From: Amaricoccus sp.
GTDB lineage: Bacteria; Pseudomonadota; Alphaproteobacteria; Rhodobacterales; Rhodobacteraceae
Direction: 5' to 3'
Assembly (NCBI RefSeq): GCF_017995835.1
Contig: NZ_JAGOID010000007.1
Location: 1 to 57,660, forward strand
Length of the DNA stretch: 57,660 bases
The number at the start of each line of letters is the position of its first letter. Within the stretch, counting starts at the first letter, position 1. The translations under genes and the position numbers were made by a program. Positions 18,460 through 27,415 of this stretch are shown here, one piece after another. The notes under the pieces are model-generated. The model was not told where the DNA came from. It worked only from the letters and a program-made list of their open reading frames with translations, and searched no databases.

Positions 18460-19149
18460 ATGGACTGGTTTGCCCCCCTCGACAACTACTGCGAACGCAC
18501 CGATCCCTCCTATTGGTCCGAGCCTCTCAACGCCGTCTCCAACGCCGCCTTCCTCGTCGCCGCGCTCGTCTGCTGGCGGATGATCGGTGATCGCCGCGAC
18601 CCGGGCGCGCGGATCCTCGTGGTCATCCTCGCCGCCATCGGCGTCGGTTCGTACCTGTTCCACACCCACGCCCGGCGCTGGGCGCTGATGGCCGACGTCA
18701 TCCCGATCCAGGTCTTCATCCTCGTCTACCTCTACCTCGCCACGGTCCGCCTCTTCGCCGCGCCGTGGTGGGCGGGGCTTGCCGCCGTCGCTCTGTTCAT
18801 CCCCTTCGATGTCCTCGCCGCCCGCGGGCTCGCCGCCCTTGTCGGGCCACTCAACGGCTCGGTTTCCTACGGTCCGGTCCCGATCCTGATCGCCGCCTAC
18901 GCCCTCGCGCTGCGCAACCGCGCGCCCGCCGCCGCAAGGGGGCTCGCCATCGGCGCCGCCGTGCTCGTCGTCTCGCTCTTCTTCCGCACCATCGACGCCG
19001 CGGTCTGCCCCGGCCTTCCCCTCGGCACGCATTTCCTCTGGCACCTCCTCAACGGCCTGATGCTCGGCTGGATGATCGCCGTGCTGATCCGCCACAGCCC
19101 GGCCGCCCCGACCCCCGCCGACCTTGCGAACCCCGGCCGGCGCGGCTAA
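18460..19149 (+). CDS. Ceramidase-like integral membrane protein
   Basis: This is a 229-residue membrane protein with about seven hydrophobic segments. It opens [25 protein letters not shown] and keeps the zinc-ligand pattern of the alkaline ceramidase family: SN..F near residue 29, FHTHARRW near 68, a late HFLWHLLNG. The start at 18460 is chosen for GGAGG 5 nt upstream. An upstream GTG at 18439 is less likely. Family members hydrolyse amide-linked lipids in eukaryotes. In bacteria the substrate is uncertain. It precedes gatC by 26 bp. Confidence 0.8.
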   Translation: MDWFAPLDNYCERTDPSYWSEPLNAVSNAAFLVAALVCWRMIGDRRDPGARILVVILAAIGVGSYLFHTHARRWALMADVIPIQVFILVYLYLATVRLFAAPWWAGLAAVALFIPFDVLAARGLAALVGPLNGSVSYGPVPILIAAYALALRNRAPAAARGLAIGAAVLVVSLFFRTIDAAVCPGLPLGTHFLWHLLNGLMLGWMIAVLIRHSPAAPTPADLANPGRRG

Positions 19150-19175
19150 ACCGCGCCATCATCCCGAGGATCCCC

Positions 19176-19463
19176 ATGTCGATCGACAAGGAAACCGCGC
19201 GCCGCGTGGCCCATCTCGCCCGGATCGAGGTCGCGGAATCCGACCTCGACCGCGTCGCCGCCGAGCTTTCCGGCATCCTCGGCTTCATGGAGCAGCTCCG
19301 CGACGTGGACGTCTCCGGCATCGAGCCGATGACCTCCGTCACCCCGATGGCGCTGCCGCTGCGCGAGGATCGCATCACGGCCGGCGGCGAGCCCGAGCGC
19401 ATCCTTGGCAACGCCCCGGACGCGCGTCGGGGCTTCTTCGCCGTGCCGAAGGTGGTGGAATAG
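19176..19463 (+). CDS. gatC: Aspartyl/glutamyl-tRNA amidotransferase subunit C
   Basis: GatC is a 95-residue scaffold subunit of GatCAB, which converts misacylated Glu-tRNA(Gln) or Asp-tRNA(Asn) to the correct amidated forms. The sequence [19 protein letters not shown] and the [17 protein letters not shown] segment are standard for GatC. Its TAG shares its last base with the GTG start of gatA, so the two are translationally coupled. gatB is not in the window. Confidence 0.95.
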   Translation: MSIDKETARRVAHLARIEVAESDLDRVAAELSGILGFMEQLRDVDVSGIEPMTSVTPMALPLREDRITAGGEPERILGNAPDARRGFFAVPKVVE

Positions 19464-20950
19464 TGGGCGAGCTCTCCCGACTCACGCTGGCCGAGGCCCG
19501 CGACCGCCTGCGCGCCCGCGACTTCACCGCCGCCGAACTCACCGACGACTGCCTGGCCGCCGCTGAGGCCGCCGCCGTCCTCAACGCCTTCACCCCGCCC
19601 ACCCCCGACCTCGCCCGCGCGCAGGCCGCCGCGGCCGACGCGCGGCTCGCGAAGGGCGACGCCCCGGACCTCTGCGGCGTGCCGCTCGGGATCAAGGACC
19701 TCTTTTGCGTCGAGGGCGCGCCGGCCCAGGCCGCCTCGCGCATTCTCGAAGGCTTCCGGCCGCCCTACGAGAGCACCGTCACCGCCCGGCTGCGCGAGCG
19801 CGGCGCGGTCATGCTCGGCAAGCTCAACATGGACGAGTTCGCCATGGGCTCGTCGACCGAGACCTCGGCCTTCGGCCCGGCGATCAGCCCGTGGCGCCGC
19901 CGGGGCGACGCCGCGCCGCTCACCCCCGGCGGCTCCTCCGGCGGCTCGGCGGCGGCGGTCGCGGCCGACCTCTGCCTCGGCGCCACCGGCACCGACACCG
20001 GCGGCTCGATCCGCCAGCCGGCGGCCTTTACCGGCATCGTCGGCGTCAAGCCGACCTACGGCCGCTGCTCGCGCTGGGGCATCGTCGCCTTCGCCTCCTC
20101 GCTCGACCAGGCCGGCCCGATGGCGAAATCCGTCACCGACGCGGCGATCCTGCTCTCCGCCATGGCCGGCCACGACCCGAAGGATTCGACCTCGGCCAAC
20201 CGCCCGGACGAGGACTTCGCCGCCGGGCTCAAGGGCGATCTCCGCGGCAGGCGCATCGGCGTGCCCCGGGAGTATCGCGTCGACGGTATGCCGGCCGAGA
20301 TCGAGGCGCTCTGGGCGAAGGGCTCCGACATGTTGCGCGACGCCGGCGCCGAGATCGTCGAGATCTCGCTCCCGCACACGAAGTACGCGCTGCCCGCCTA
20401 CTACGTCATCGCCCCGGCCGAGGCCTCGTCCAACCTCGCGCGCTACGACGGCGTGCGCTACGGCCGCCGCGCCCGCATCGGCGCGGGGGACGGTGTGACC
20501 GAACTCTACGAGCGCACCCGCGCCGAGGGCTTCGGCCGCGAGGTGCAGCGCCGGATCATGGTCGGGGCCTACGTCCTTTCGGCGGGGTTCTACGACGCCT
20601 ACTACCTGCGCGCGCAGAAGGTCCGCACACTCATCAAGCGCGACTTCGAGCAGGCGTTCGACGCCGGCGTCGATGCGATCCTGACGCCCGCGACGCCCTC
20701 CGCCGCATTCGGCATCGGCGACATGGCCGACGCCGATCCGGTGCAGATGTACCTCAACGACGTGTTCACGGTGACGGTGAACCTCGCCGGCCTGCCCGGC
20801 GTCTCGGTCCCCGCGGGCCTCGACGCGGCCGGGCTGCCGCTCGGCCTGCAACTGATCGGCCGGCCCTGGGACGAAAAAGGCATGCTCGACGCAGCCTTCG
20901 CGCTCGAGCGCGCTTGCGGTTTCGCGGCGAAACCCGGACAATGGTGGTGA
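19463..20950 (+). CDS. gatA: Aspartyl/glutamyl-tRNA amidotransferase subunit A
   Basis: GatA is the glutaminase/amidase subunit of GatCAB. The 495-residue protein has the amidase-signature triad: Lys78 in PLGIKDLF, the cis-Ser near 158 in [13 protein letters not shown] and nucleophile Ser182 in [11 protein letters not shown]. These positions closely match characterised GatA enzymes. The GTG start overlaps the gatC TAG by one base. The stop overlaps an ATG (TGATG) of an in-frame alternative start of the next gene. Confidence 0.97.
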   Translation: MGELSRLTLAEARDRLRARDFTAAELTDDCLAAAEAAAVLNAFTPPTPDLARAQAAAADARLAKGDAPDLCGVPLGIKDLFCVEGAPAQAASRILEGFRPPYESTVTARLRERGAVMLGKLNMDEFAMGSSTETSAFGPAISPWRRRGDAAPLTPGGSSGGSAAAVAADLCLGATGTDTGGSIRQPAAFTGIVGVKPTYGRCSRWGIVAFASSLDQAGPMAKSVTDAAILLSAMAGHDPKDSTSANRPDEDFAAGLKGDLRGRRIGVPREYRVDGMPAEIEALWAKGSDMLRDAGAEIVEISLPHTKYALPAYYVIAPAEASSNLARYDGVRYGRRARIGAGDGVTELYERTRAEGFGREVQRRIMVGAYVLSAGFYDAYYLRAQKVRTLIKRDFEQAFDAGVDAILTPATPSAAFGIGDMADADPVQMYLNDVFTVTVNLAGLPGVSVPAGLDAAGLPLGLQLIGRPWDEKGMLDAAFALERACGFAAKPGQWW

Positions 20951-20997
20951 TGAGTGGCGGGGACGACCGGGTCGGGCCCGAGAAAGGTGCGCAGGCT

Positions 20998-21588
20998 ATG
21001 CGTCTGATTGCGATCCTCCTTCTGGGGGGGCTCGCCGCTTGCACGAGCGGCGACATCACCGTGCCGACGGATCCGGTGATCACCCAGGTGCCGACAACCA
21101 GCGCCTCCTCCTCCGGCGGCTCCGGCGACTTCACCTCGACCATCGAAACGGCGCTGAACGATCCGGCAACGCCGGGAGCGGCCCCCTTGCCCCATAGTGG
21201 CACGCCGCTCGACGACGACCACCTGAACCTGACGCTCTACACGATCGAGCAGCAGAAGATCGACGCCCGCATCGCCGAGCAAGAGCTTGCCGAGGCGCGC
21301 TCGCGGCTCGTCGTCGTCCAGCCGACTCAGAACTCGGTGCCGCGGACCGAGCCGGGCGTGAATGTCGCGCTCTACGCGCAGAGCACGACCAATCCCGTCG
21401 GGCAGCGGATGTACCAGCGCCGGGGCGGCTTCGGCGGCGGCTGCGGCCGCTACCGCAGCGCCGACGAGGCGCAGCGCGCCTTCCTCGCCGCCGGCGGGCC
21501 GAACAGCGATCCGAGCGGCCTCGACCCGGACGGCGACGGCTTCGCCTGCGCCTTCGACCCGGAGCCCTACCGGCAGCTGAAGCTCTGA
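20998..21588 (+). CDS. Lipoprotein with a C-terminal excalibur-like domain
   Basis: This is a 196-residue predicted lipoprotein. The N-terminus MRLIAILLLGGLAACTSG has a lipobox (LAAC), so it would be anchored to a membrane at Cys15. A Ser/Thr/Pro-rich stretch and a short helical region (TIEQQKIDARIAEQELAEAR) follow. A Gly-rich, Cys-containing C-terminus (CGRYRSADEAQ...DPDGDGFACAFDPEPYR) matches the excalibur-type calcium-binding motif. I chose the ATG at 20998 because it gives a normal signal. An ATG at 20950 overlapping the gatA stop would add 16 residues. Its function is unknown. The next gene is a cell-wall amidase. Confidence 0.75.
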   Translation: MRLIAILLLGGLAACTSGDITVPTDPVITQVPTTSASSSGGSGDFTSTIETALNDPATPGAAPLPHSGTPLDDDHLNLTLYTIEQQKIDARIAEQELAEARSRLVVVQPTQNSVPRTEPGVNVALYAQSTTNPVGQRMYQRRGGFGGGCGRYRSADEAQRAFLAAGGPNSDPSGLDPDGDGFACAFDPEPYRQLKL

Positions 21589-22334
21589 CCGGCCCCACGG
21601 CGACCGGGACGCCGATCGACGCGCCGAGCCCGAATTTCGGGTCGCGGCGCGGCGGTGCGCGGCCCGACCTCGTCGTGATCCACTACACCGCCATGACGAC
21701 TGCCGAAGCGGCGCTCGAGCGTCTGCGCGACCCGGCGGCCGAGGTTTCGGCGCACTGGCTCGTCGCCGAGGATGGGCGCGTCTGGCGGCTGGTTGATGAG
21801 GCGATGCGCGCCTGGCACGCCGGCGCCGGGGCTTGGGGCGACGTCACCGACGTCAACTCCCGCTCGATCGGCATCGAACTTGCCAATCCGGGCCCGCTCG
21901 CCGGCTTCCCGCCCTTCCCGGAGCCGCAGATGGCGGCGCTGGAGCGGCTGCTTGCCGGCATCCTCGACCGCTGGGGCATCGCGCCCGCCGGCGTGATCGC
22001 CCATTCCGACATGGCCCCGGGCCGCAAGGCCGACCCGGGGCCCAAGTTCGATTGGCGCCGGCTGGCGCGCGGCGGCCTCGCGGCCTGGCCGGACCCGCCC
22101 GGCGACGGCGCGGGCGGCGCGGTGGCCTTCCGCGCTGCCGCCGCAGCCGCCGGCTACCGCGCGCCCGGCGACGACTGGCAGACGACGCTCGCGGCCTTTC
22201 GCCTGCGCTTCCGTCCCTGGGCCGCCGGCCCGCTCGCGCCCGAGGACGTCGCCGCGGCGCAGGGCCTGCCATGCCTGCCCGTCGATGGCCGGCGGACCCA
22301 GCGAGAATCGCGCCACAATCCATCCAGGTCGTAA
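21585..22334 (+). CDS. N-acetylmuramoyl-L-alanine amidase (AmpD-like, Amidase_2)
   Basis: This enzyme cleaves the amide bond between muramic acid and the peptide stem. Zinc and active-site motifs are present: VVIHYTAM, WHAGAGAWG with a downstream IGIELANPG (Glu), and IAHSDMAPGRKADPG. The conserved N-terminal block APSPNFGSRRGGARPDL reads in frame, but no ATG, GTG or TTG precedes it nearby. The first usable codon is a CTG at 21585 inside the upstream stop (tCTGA). The GTG at 21675 would start inside the first core strand (MIHYTAM). I therefore give the longer form, 249 residues, with an uncertain start. The shorter form has 219. No signal peptide is seen, so a cytoplasmic recycling role is likely. 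Confidence 0.8.
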   Translation: MTGPTATGTPIDAPSPNFGSRRGGARPDLVVIHYTAMTTAEAALERLRDPAAEVSAHWLVAEDGRVWRLVDEAMRAWHAGAGAWGDVTDVNSRSIGIELANPGPLAGFPPFPEPQMAALERLLAGILDRWGIAPAGVIAHSDMAPGRKADPGPKFDWRRLARGGLAAWPDPPGDGAGGAVAFRAAAAAAGYRAPGDDWQTTLAAFRLRFRPWAAGPLAPEDVAAAQGLPCLPVDGRRTQRESRHNPSRS

Positions 22335-22407
22335 CCGGCCGGATTCTTTGAATGGCCCGGGCGGTTTGACCCTTCCCAAGCGCGCGGCCGCGGGCTATCC
22401 GGGGGCC

Positions 22408-22977
22408 ATGTGGAGCGGCCCACGGATGCGCGTTGCGGTGGTCACGTTGGCGGGGGCGATCCTCGTCTGCGGGTGCAGCTACGACTTCGGCTTCTTCGGG
22501 CGGAACGAGCCCCGCCAGGTCGGCGACCGGGACGCAACGGGTACGGTGCGATCGGAGGAGCAGGGCTTCCTGACCGGCCTCTTCACCCGAACGCCCATCG
22601 ACCTTCCCGACGCGGTACCGGTTCCGATGCGCGAGGCGACGGTGGAGCGGGGCTATGGCGGCGTGATCCTGCGCGTCACCGGCGTCGCGCCGACGCAGGG
22701 CTGGTTTGATGCGGCGCTCCTGCCCGACGAACGGCCGGACGCAGCCGGAGTGCTGACGGTGACGCTGGTGGCGGTGCCGCCTCTCGAGCCAGCGCAGGCC
22801 GGACCGGAACGGACGCGGCTCCTGATGACGGGCGCCTTCCTGCAGGAGCTGGAGCTGCGCGAGATCCGCGCCTTCCGGGTCGTCGCCGCCAACCAGACGG
22901 TCACCCTGCCCCTGCCGGCCCGCCCCGCGCCGCCCCGGGTCGAGCCTCCGCCGGAGGAGGTGGACAGCTCGTTCTGA
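22408..22977 (+). CDS. Conserved hypothetical lipoprotein
   Basis: This is a 189-residue predicted lipoprotein. The N-terminus MWSGPRMRVAVVTLAGAILVCGCSYDF has a lipobox ending at Cys. The remainder is a beta-rich domain with MREATVERGYGGVILRVTG and a Pro-rich C-terminus PRPAPPRVEPPPEE. ATG codons at 22408 and 22426 both fit. I give the first. I do not recognise the family beyond its lipoprotein nature. A dispersed repeat element lies 99 bp downstream. Confidence 0.65.
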   Translation: MWSGPRMRVAVVTLAGAILVCGCSYDFGFFGRNEPRQVGDRDATGTVRSEEQGFLTGLFTRTPIDLPDAVPVPMREATVERGYGGVILRVTGVAPTQGWFDAALLPDERPDAAGVLTVTLVAVPPLEPAQAGPERTRLLMTGAFLQELELREIRAFRVVAANQTVTLPLPARPAPPRVEPPPEEVDSSF

Positions 22978-23076
22978 ACGGGTAGCCGACGGCGGCATCC
23001 GGCCCGCGCGGGGTGAGATGACGCGAAGCCGCTGGTTTGGGCGGGACGCGGCAAGGGGCTGAAAAGGCCTGACTAT

Positions 23077-23211
23077 ATACCGGCGAGTCTACCAGGCCAC
23101 CCGGCGCGACACGGGCTAACACGCGTGATAGATAGGGTAACTACCTGAGTACAAACGATAAAAGTGTTAGGTCAAGAAGGTTCGCGAGTCGTTTCATGCG
23201 CCCGCCGGTAT
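23077..23211 (+). repeat. Dispersed palindrome-ended element, copy B (135 bp)
   Basis: This is the same element as copy A in the opposite orientation. It has ATACCGGCG at the left and CGCCGGTAT at the right, with the shared core CACGCGTGATAGATAGGGTA and GCGAGTCGTTTCATG near the right end. The ATG it carries here opens only a 19-codon frame. An 11-bp-periodic TGGA array starts directly to its right at 23220. It occupies the gap between the convergent lipoprotein gene and rnd. Confidence 0.85.
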
Positions 23212-23219
23212 TCTCTGGC

Positions 23220-23254
23220 TGGAAAGCGGCTGGACTCAGGCTTGCCACTTTTTA
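23220..23254 (+). repeat. Short 11-bp-periodic array, copy 1 (TGGA units ending in TTGCCACTT)
   Basis: TGG steps fall at 23220 (TGGAAAGCGGC), 23231 (TGGACTCAGGC) and 23242 (TTGCCACTTTTT). That is an exact 11-bp period. The same layout is found at 41244-41289, including the terminal GGCTTGCCACTT. Helical phasing suggests a protein-binding site. No function is known to me. Confidence 0.5.
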
Positions 23255-23351
23255 GGGATTCGGGAAGGCTCCGGCACCGTCAGGCGCCCGGGCCGTTGGT
23301 ATCCCGGCTTCGCCGACCGTGACGGGTGAGCCGGCGGCCGCCGAGTTCTAT

Positions 23352-24536
23352 TCAGGCGCTGGCGGCGACGTCGCTCGAGATGGCGACGACGCGCACGCGG
23401 GCGCCGTCGGCGGAGAGCGCGATCTCGCCGCGCTTCAGCCGCAACGCGTCGCGGCCGAAGAGGTCGTAGCGCCAGCCGTGCATGGCCGGCACGTCGGGCG
23501 CGTCCTCGCTGGCGATCGCGTCGAGATCGGCGCTTGACGCCACCAATCGTTGCGCCACGCCCTCGGCGTCGCATTTCGACTTGAGGAGCACGCGCAGCAG
23601 TTCGGCGAGCGCCTCGCTTCCCGGCCGGCGCGGCGGCGCGTCGGGCAGGCGCGGCAGTTCGGAGGCCGGCAGGGCCTCGGCGGCAGAGATGGCCGCGAGG
23701 ATGCCATCGGCGATGTCGCCGCGCCGCGCCTCGCGCAGCAGGAGCCTGGACTTGCCGAGATCCTCGGCCGTATGCGGCCGGTTCGCGGCCAGTTCGAGCA
23801 GCGCGTCGTCCTTGAGGATGCGCGCGCGCGGCACGTTGCGGGACTGCGCCGCCTGCTCGCGGAAACGCGCCAGTTCGCGCAGCGCGGCGAGGAACTTCGG
23901 CGCCGTCGAGCGGGTCTTGAGCCGCGTCCAAGCCGTCTCGGGATCGACGCGGTAGGTCTCCGGATCGACGAGGACGGAGATTTCCTCTTCGACCCACGCC
24001 GACCGCCCGGTCTCGCCCAGCCGCTTCGACAGCGTCTCGTAGATGCGCCGCAGATGCGTGACGTCGGCCAGCGCATATTCCCTCTGCGCCTGCGACAGCG
24101 GCCGGCGCGACCAGTCCGTGAAGCGCGAGGACTTGTCGATCGCCGCGCGGGCGATCTGCCGGGCCAGCGTCTCGTAACCCACCTGGTCGCCGTAGCCACA
24201 GACCATCGCGGCGACCTGGGTATCGAAGAACGGCTGCGGCAGCACGCCGGCGGTGGTCGCGAAGATCTCGAGATCCTGGCGCGCGGCGTGGAAGACCTTG
24301 ACGACACCGGGGTCGCGGAAGAGCTCGTAGAGCGGTTCGAGCGACAGGCCCTCGGCCAGCGTGTCCACGAGAACGGCGGTCTCGGGACCATTGCCGGGGC
24401 GGGCGAGCTGCACGAGGCAGAGCTGCGCGTAGTAGGTGCGCTCTCGCATGAATTCCGTATCGACGGCGACGTAGGGGGCGGCGCGACACTCGGCGACGAA
24501 GGCGGCAAGCGCTTCCGTTGTGGCGATCAGCTCCAA
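23352..24536 (-). CDS. rnd: Ribonuclease D
   Basis: RNase D is a 3'-5' exoribonuclease of the DEDDy family involved in tRNA 3' maturation. The 394-residue protein has the exonuclease motifs: VAVDTEFMRE (Exo I), KVFHAARQDLEIF (Exo II) and an Exo III region with YALADVTHL. An HRDC domain follows near residues 210-290 (RELARFREQAAQSRNVPRARILKDDAL). Residues 300-394 form the second HRDC-like lobe. The start is a TTG at 24536, preceded by GAGGCGGGA. No ATG or GTG lies in frame upstream, so the TTG is the likely start. It is transcribed divergently from rnpB. Confidence 0.93.
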   Translation of the reverse strand: MELIATTEALAAFVAECRAAPYVAVDTEFMRERTYYAQLCLVQLARPGNGPETAVLVDTLAEGLSLEPLYELFRDPGVVKVFHAARQDLEIFATTAGVLPQPFFDTQVAAMVCGYGDQVGYETLARQIARAAIDKSSRFTDWSRRPLSQAQREYALADVTHLRRIYETLSKRLGETGRSAWVEEEISVLVDPETYRVDPETAWTRLKTRSTAPKFLAALRELARFREQAAQSRNVPRARILKDDALLELAANRPHTAEDLGKSRLLLREARRGDIADGILAAISAAEALPASELPRLPDAPPRRPGSEALAELLRVLLKSKCDAEGVAQRLVASSADLDAIASEDAPDVPAMHGWRYDLFGRDALRLKRGEIALSADGARVRVVAISSDVAASA

Positions 24537-24727
24537 TCCCGCCTCGCGAACCCGGTTGTAAACATCATATTTTCAGAACCTTGCAAGCCACGACCCCAAG
24601 GAGGCCCGGCTTCTCTTGCACATCCGCGAGCAAGTGACAAGCGCAGCCCGGGAGGTGCAATCCGTTGGGCGAGCGCCGTCGACAGCGCCGCGAGGCCGCC
24701 GCCGCGTCGCCGGGCGCGAGCCGTTTC

Positions 24728-24756
24728 TTGCGCCGGCAGTCCCGATGCCCTAAGTC
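24728..24756 (+). promoter_or_regulatory. Promoter of rnpB
   Basis: TTGCGC (24728-24733), a 17-nt spacer and TAAGTC (24751-24756) end about 6 nt before the inferred 5' end of the RNase P RNA. The position relative to the RNA end strongly supports it. Confidence 0.6.
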
Positions 24757-24761
24757 AGCCT

Positions 24762-25167
24762 CGCGCGGATGGCCGGACGGCCGCGGGGACCGGAATCTTC
24801 GGATCGAGGTCCGCGAGGAAAGTCCGGACTCCAGGGAGAGATGGCGGCGGGTAACGCCCGCCCGGGGAGACCCGAGGGAAAGCGCCACAGAGATCAGACC
24901 GCCGCCCTTCGGGGCGGCAAGGGTGAAACGGTGGGGTAAGAGCCCACCGCGCCGGCGGCGACGTCGGCGGCACGGCAAGCCCCGCCAGGAGCAAGGCCGA
25001 ATAGGGATCGCGCGGGGTCGCGGGCGCAAGCCGGACCCCAGGTTTCTCCCGCCCATGCGATCCGGGTAGGCTGCTCGAGCCCGTCCGCAAGGCCGGGCCT
25101 AGAGGAATGGTCGTCGCCGCTCCGCGAGGGGCGGGCACAGAATCCGGCTTACAGGCCATCCGCGCGC
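24762..25167 (+). ncRNA. rnpB: RNase P RNA (M1 RNA), bacterial type A
   Basis: This is the catalytic RNA that trims tRNA 5' leaders. The 5' end CGCGCGGATGGCC pairs with the 3' end GGCCATCCGCGCG (P1). Universal blocks are present: GAGGAAAGTCCGGACTCC, GGAGAGATGGCGGGTAAC-like P10/11 segments, GGGTGAAACGGTGGGGTAAG, and the late ACAGAATCCGGCTTACAGGCC. The length of about 406 nt fits alphaproteobacterial type A RNAs. The exact ends are inferred from the P1 pairing and the promoter position. Confidence 0.96.
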
Positions 25168-25298
25168 CCAAGGCCCATTCCCCCGTGAAGCCGTCTCCCC
25201 GCCGTGCGCGCACCCCTGCGCGTCGGGCCGAGGGGGCTCGATGCCCCCGAGGACCGGGCCCCGTCATACGGTTTCCGTCTGAAGACTTCGGCGTCAAA

Positions 25299-25360
25299 GG
25301 TTTATGGCGGACCCTTCGATGCACACTCCATGCACAACGTATGCACAACGCATATGCCAA
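25299..25360 (+). repeat. ATGCACA 11-bp-periodic array, copy 1
   Basis: ATGCACA occurs at 25319, 25330 and 25341, an exact 11-bp period, followed by ACGCATATGCC. A GGTTTA element ends 14 nt before the first unit. The same architecture with the same spacing occurs at 46222-46283. It lies between rnpB and the end of the glucan gene. It looks like a multi-site protein-binding sequence or a small dispersed repeat. It is too short and lacks spacers for CRISPR. Confidence 0.6.
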
Positions 25361-25419
25361 GCAAAAGAGTCAGAATTGAATCGTTAATGCAGGCGCGAGG
25401 CATTCAGGCGGAGGCCGTA

Positions 25420-27024
25420 TCAGGCGTGGGAATCGAGCAGCGCGTGAAGCTGCGAGGGAAACGTCTGCGCGATCCAGGTCTCGCTCTTGGCCTGGCCTTC
25501 GTGGGAGACGTACATGCGCAGGTTGATCGGTTCGTCGGTCCCGTCATCGGGGCCGATGTCGAGGTCGAACATCACCCGCCAGCCCGTCGCCTCGGCGATC
25601 GGGTAGGCGACGGTCAGCCCCAGCTCTCCCCGGCTCGCCTCCACCACCGCCTCGACGCCGGAGGTGCGGTCGAGTCCCTCGAAGCCGCGACCGTCGAGGT
25701 CGACCACGAACTTTATCACGTTCTCGGGACGCGGCTGGCCGGGCACGCCGCCTGCGCCGATCCGGGTGGCGGTGAAGCGCGCCACCGCGGCCTCCGGGCT
25801 CGTCTCGACCCAGTGCAGCCTGTAGGCCGTCGCGAACGAGGCGCCCGCCGTCGCCGGCGCCTCCGGTCGCCAGAAGGCGACGATGTTGTCGTGGATCTCG
25901 TCGTTGGTCGAAAGCTCGACCAGCGTCACCGCGCCCTTGCCCCAGTCGCCGACCGGCTCGACCCAGACGGTCGCCCGGCGCTCGTAGAACACGCCGTCGT
26001 CCTGGTATTCCGCGAAGCTCCGCTCGCGCTGGGCGAGGCCGAAGCCGCGCGGGTTCTCGTCGACGAAGGCGTTGGTCATCACCCGCGGCGGATTGTTGAG
26101 CGGCCGCCAGATGCGCTCGCCGGCGCCGGTCAGGATCTCGAGCCCGTCGCTGTCGTGGACCTCGGGCCGCCAGTCGGGCGAGACGAAGCGGTTGCTCTTG
26201 CCGAACCAGAACATCGAGGTCAGCGGCGCGAGCCCGAGGAGGCCGATGTCCTCGCCGTCCGCGCGCACGAAGATCTCCGCGTCGACGTCCTGCACGATGC
26301 CCTCGGATCCGCGGGTCGAGGCGATTCGGTAGGCGCCGGTGGTGCGCGGGCTCTCCATCAGCGCATAGATGACGAGCCCGCCGCCCGGCGACCGCTCCAG
26401 CCAGAACCGGGTGAAGCGCGGGAACTCCTCGGGCGTGGCGGCCGCGGTGTCGATGGCGAGGCCGCGCACCGACATGCCGAACTGGCCGGAATAGCCGGCG
26501 GTGCGCCAGTAGGAAGCGCCGAGGAAGGCCATCCAGTCGTTGCCCTGGGCAGGGTCCATCACCCGGAAGCCGGCGAGGCCGGTGTCCGGCCCCAGCGCCC
26601 GGGCGGGATGGCCTTCCGGCATGTCGAAGAGACCCGCCGAGTACGGGATCTCGCGCGCCGTGCCGCTCTCGACCTCGAAGATGCGCACCGGCTCCTTGAA
26701 GTAGCGACCGGGGTGGAAGAAGCGGATCTTGGCCGCCTCCGGGTCATCGGCCCAGAGCGTGTGGTCCGGCCGGTAGGTGATCTGGTTGTGCAGGTCGTAG
26801 TCGATGCTTTCGAGGATCGCCGCGTTCGGAACCGCCGCCGGCTCAAAGGGCTGCTGCGCGAGGTCGCGCGCCATCGCCTTGAGCCCGTCGAAGGAGAACG
26901 GCTCGGCCGGCCCGGTGGCGATCAGGTCGTCGGCCGCGCGCGCGAGCGCGGGCAGCAGGAAGAAGGCGCCTGACGCGAGCGCGGCGGCGAGCGCCTCGCG
27001 GCGGGTGACGGGACCGGTTCTCAC
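25420..27024 (-). CDS. Periplasmic glucan biosynthesis protein (OpgG/OpgD family)
   Basis: OpgG/OpgD proteins act in the periplasm on osmoregulated glucans. The 534-residue product begins with a twin-arginine signal (VTRREALAAALASGAFFLLPALARA). This favours the OpgD-like export route. The mature part opens PFSFDGLKAMARDLAQQPFE and carries the family hallmarks IDYDLHNQITYRP and LTSMFWFGKSNR. The GTG at 27024 is chosen because it places the signal at the N-terminus. The ATG at 27096 would add 24 residues. No glucosyltransferase gene (opgH) is adjacent, unlike in E. coli. Confidence 0.92.
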   Translation of the reverse strand: MRTGPVTRREALAAALASGAFFLLPALARAADDLIATGPAEPFSFDGLKAMARDLAQQPFEPAAVPNAAILESIDYDLHNQITYRPDHTLWADDPEAAKIRFFHPGRYFKEPVRIFEVESGTAREIPYSAGLFDMPEGHPARALGPDTGLAGFRVMDPAQGNDWMAFLGASYWRTAGYSGQFGMSVRGLAIDTAAATPEEFPRFTRFWLERSPGGGLVIYALMESPRTTGAYRIASTRGSEGIVQDVDAEIFVRADGEDIGLLGLAPLTSMFWFGKSNRFVSPDWRPEVHDSDGLEILTGAGERIWRPLNNPPRVMTNAFVDENPRGFGLAQRERSFAEYQDDGVFYERRATVWVEPVGDWGKGAVTLVELSTNDEIHDNIVAFWRPEAPATAGASFATAYRLHWVETSPEAAVARFTATRIGAGGVPGQPRPENVIKFVVDLDGRGFEGLDRTSGVEAVVEASRGELGLTVAYPIAEATGWRVMFDLDIGPDDGTDEPINLRMYVSHEGQAKSETWIAQTFPSQLHALLDSHA

Positions 27025-27228
27025 GACGGGGCTCTCTCTCGTTGCCTGGGGCTCAAATGGCGCGCGGATGCTACTTGCGCCGGCGTCCGCCCTCAAGCGC
27101 GTGCGAACGGCCGGCGCGAACTTGCCGGGACGCCATGGTTTTCCCCCGATTCGCTGGAGCCGAGCCCGCGCCGGGCGCGCGCCGGGGCCGTCGCGACGTC
27201 GCCGCCGCCACTGGGGCGACTTTTATGT

Positions 27229-27310
27229 ATTGTGGACGCAACCTCCGGTTGCACCATATGTGGTAGTCCCGAGTCACGTCGCCCACAATAAATTCCACTC
27301 GGGATCAGTT
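27229..27310. other. Nested dyads in the mdoG-type/mraZ divergent region
   Basis: Three dyads overlap here: TATTGTGG near 27229 with CCACAATA near 27292; GCAACC at 27238 with GGTTGC at 27247 around a 3-nt loop; CCCGAGT near 27268 with ACTCGGG near 27297. The rest of 27025-27375 is non-coding. A TTGACC hexamer occurs at about 27316. The role is unknown. It could be a control region for the glucan gene. Confidence 0.3.
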
Positions 27311-27375
27311 TTGGCTTGACCTGTGGCAGGGATGCGCCAGCAAAACGCACGCATTCCCATGAAGTGGGAGAAATT

Positions 27376-27400
27376 CCCATTGTTCCCCAAGGCATCCCAT
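27376..27400. promoter_or_regulatory. MraZ binding boxes (three repeats, 10-bp period)
   Basis: CCCAT (27376), CCCAA (27386) and CCCAT (27396) recur at exactly 10 bp. Read on the minus strand they are ATGGG, TTGGG and ATGGG with 5-bp spacers. MraZ of other bacteria binds TGGGN-type direct repeats with this spacing, and represses its own dcw promoter. The boxes overlap the -35 to -10 region of the promoter that follows. A further CCCAT at 27356 lies in the same phase. Confidence 0.7.
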
Positions 27401-27410
27401 GATAGATAAT
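27380..27410 (+). promoter_or_regulatory. dcw/UpsM promoter
   Basis: TTGTTC (27380-27385) and TAGATA (27403-27408) are 17 bp apart, with GATAAT overlapping at 27405-27410. Start of transcription would be near 27416. It would give a leader of about 200 nt to the terminator at 27581, matching the size reported for UpsM. Confidence 0.55.
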
Positions 27411-27415
27411 GGTCC

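Noticed and set aside
25319-25347. ATGCACA arrays as a mini-CRISPR
   Set aside because: Units are 7 bp with 4-bp spacers. CRISPR repeats are longer than 20 bp with 30-bp spacers, and no cas genes are present.
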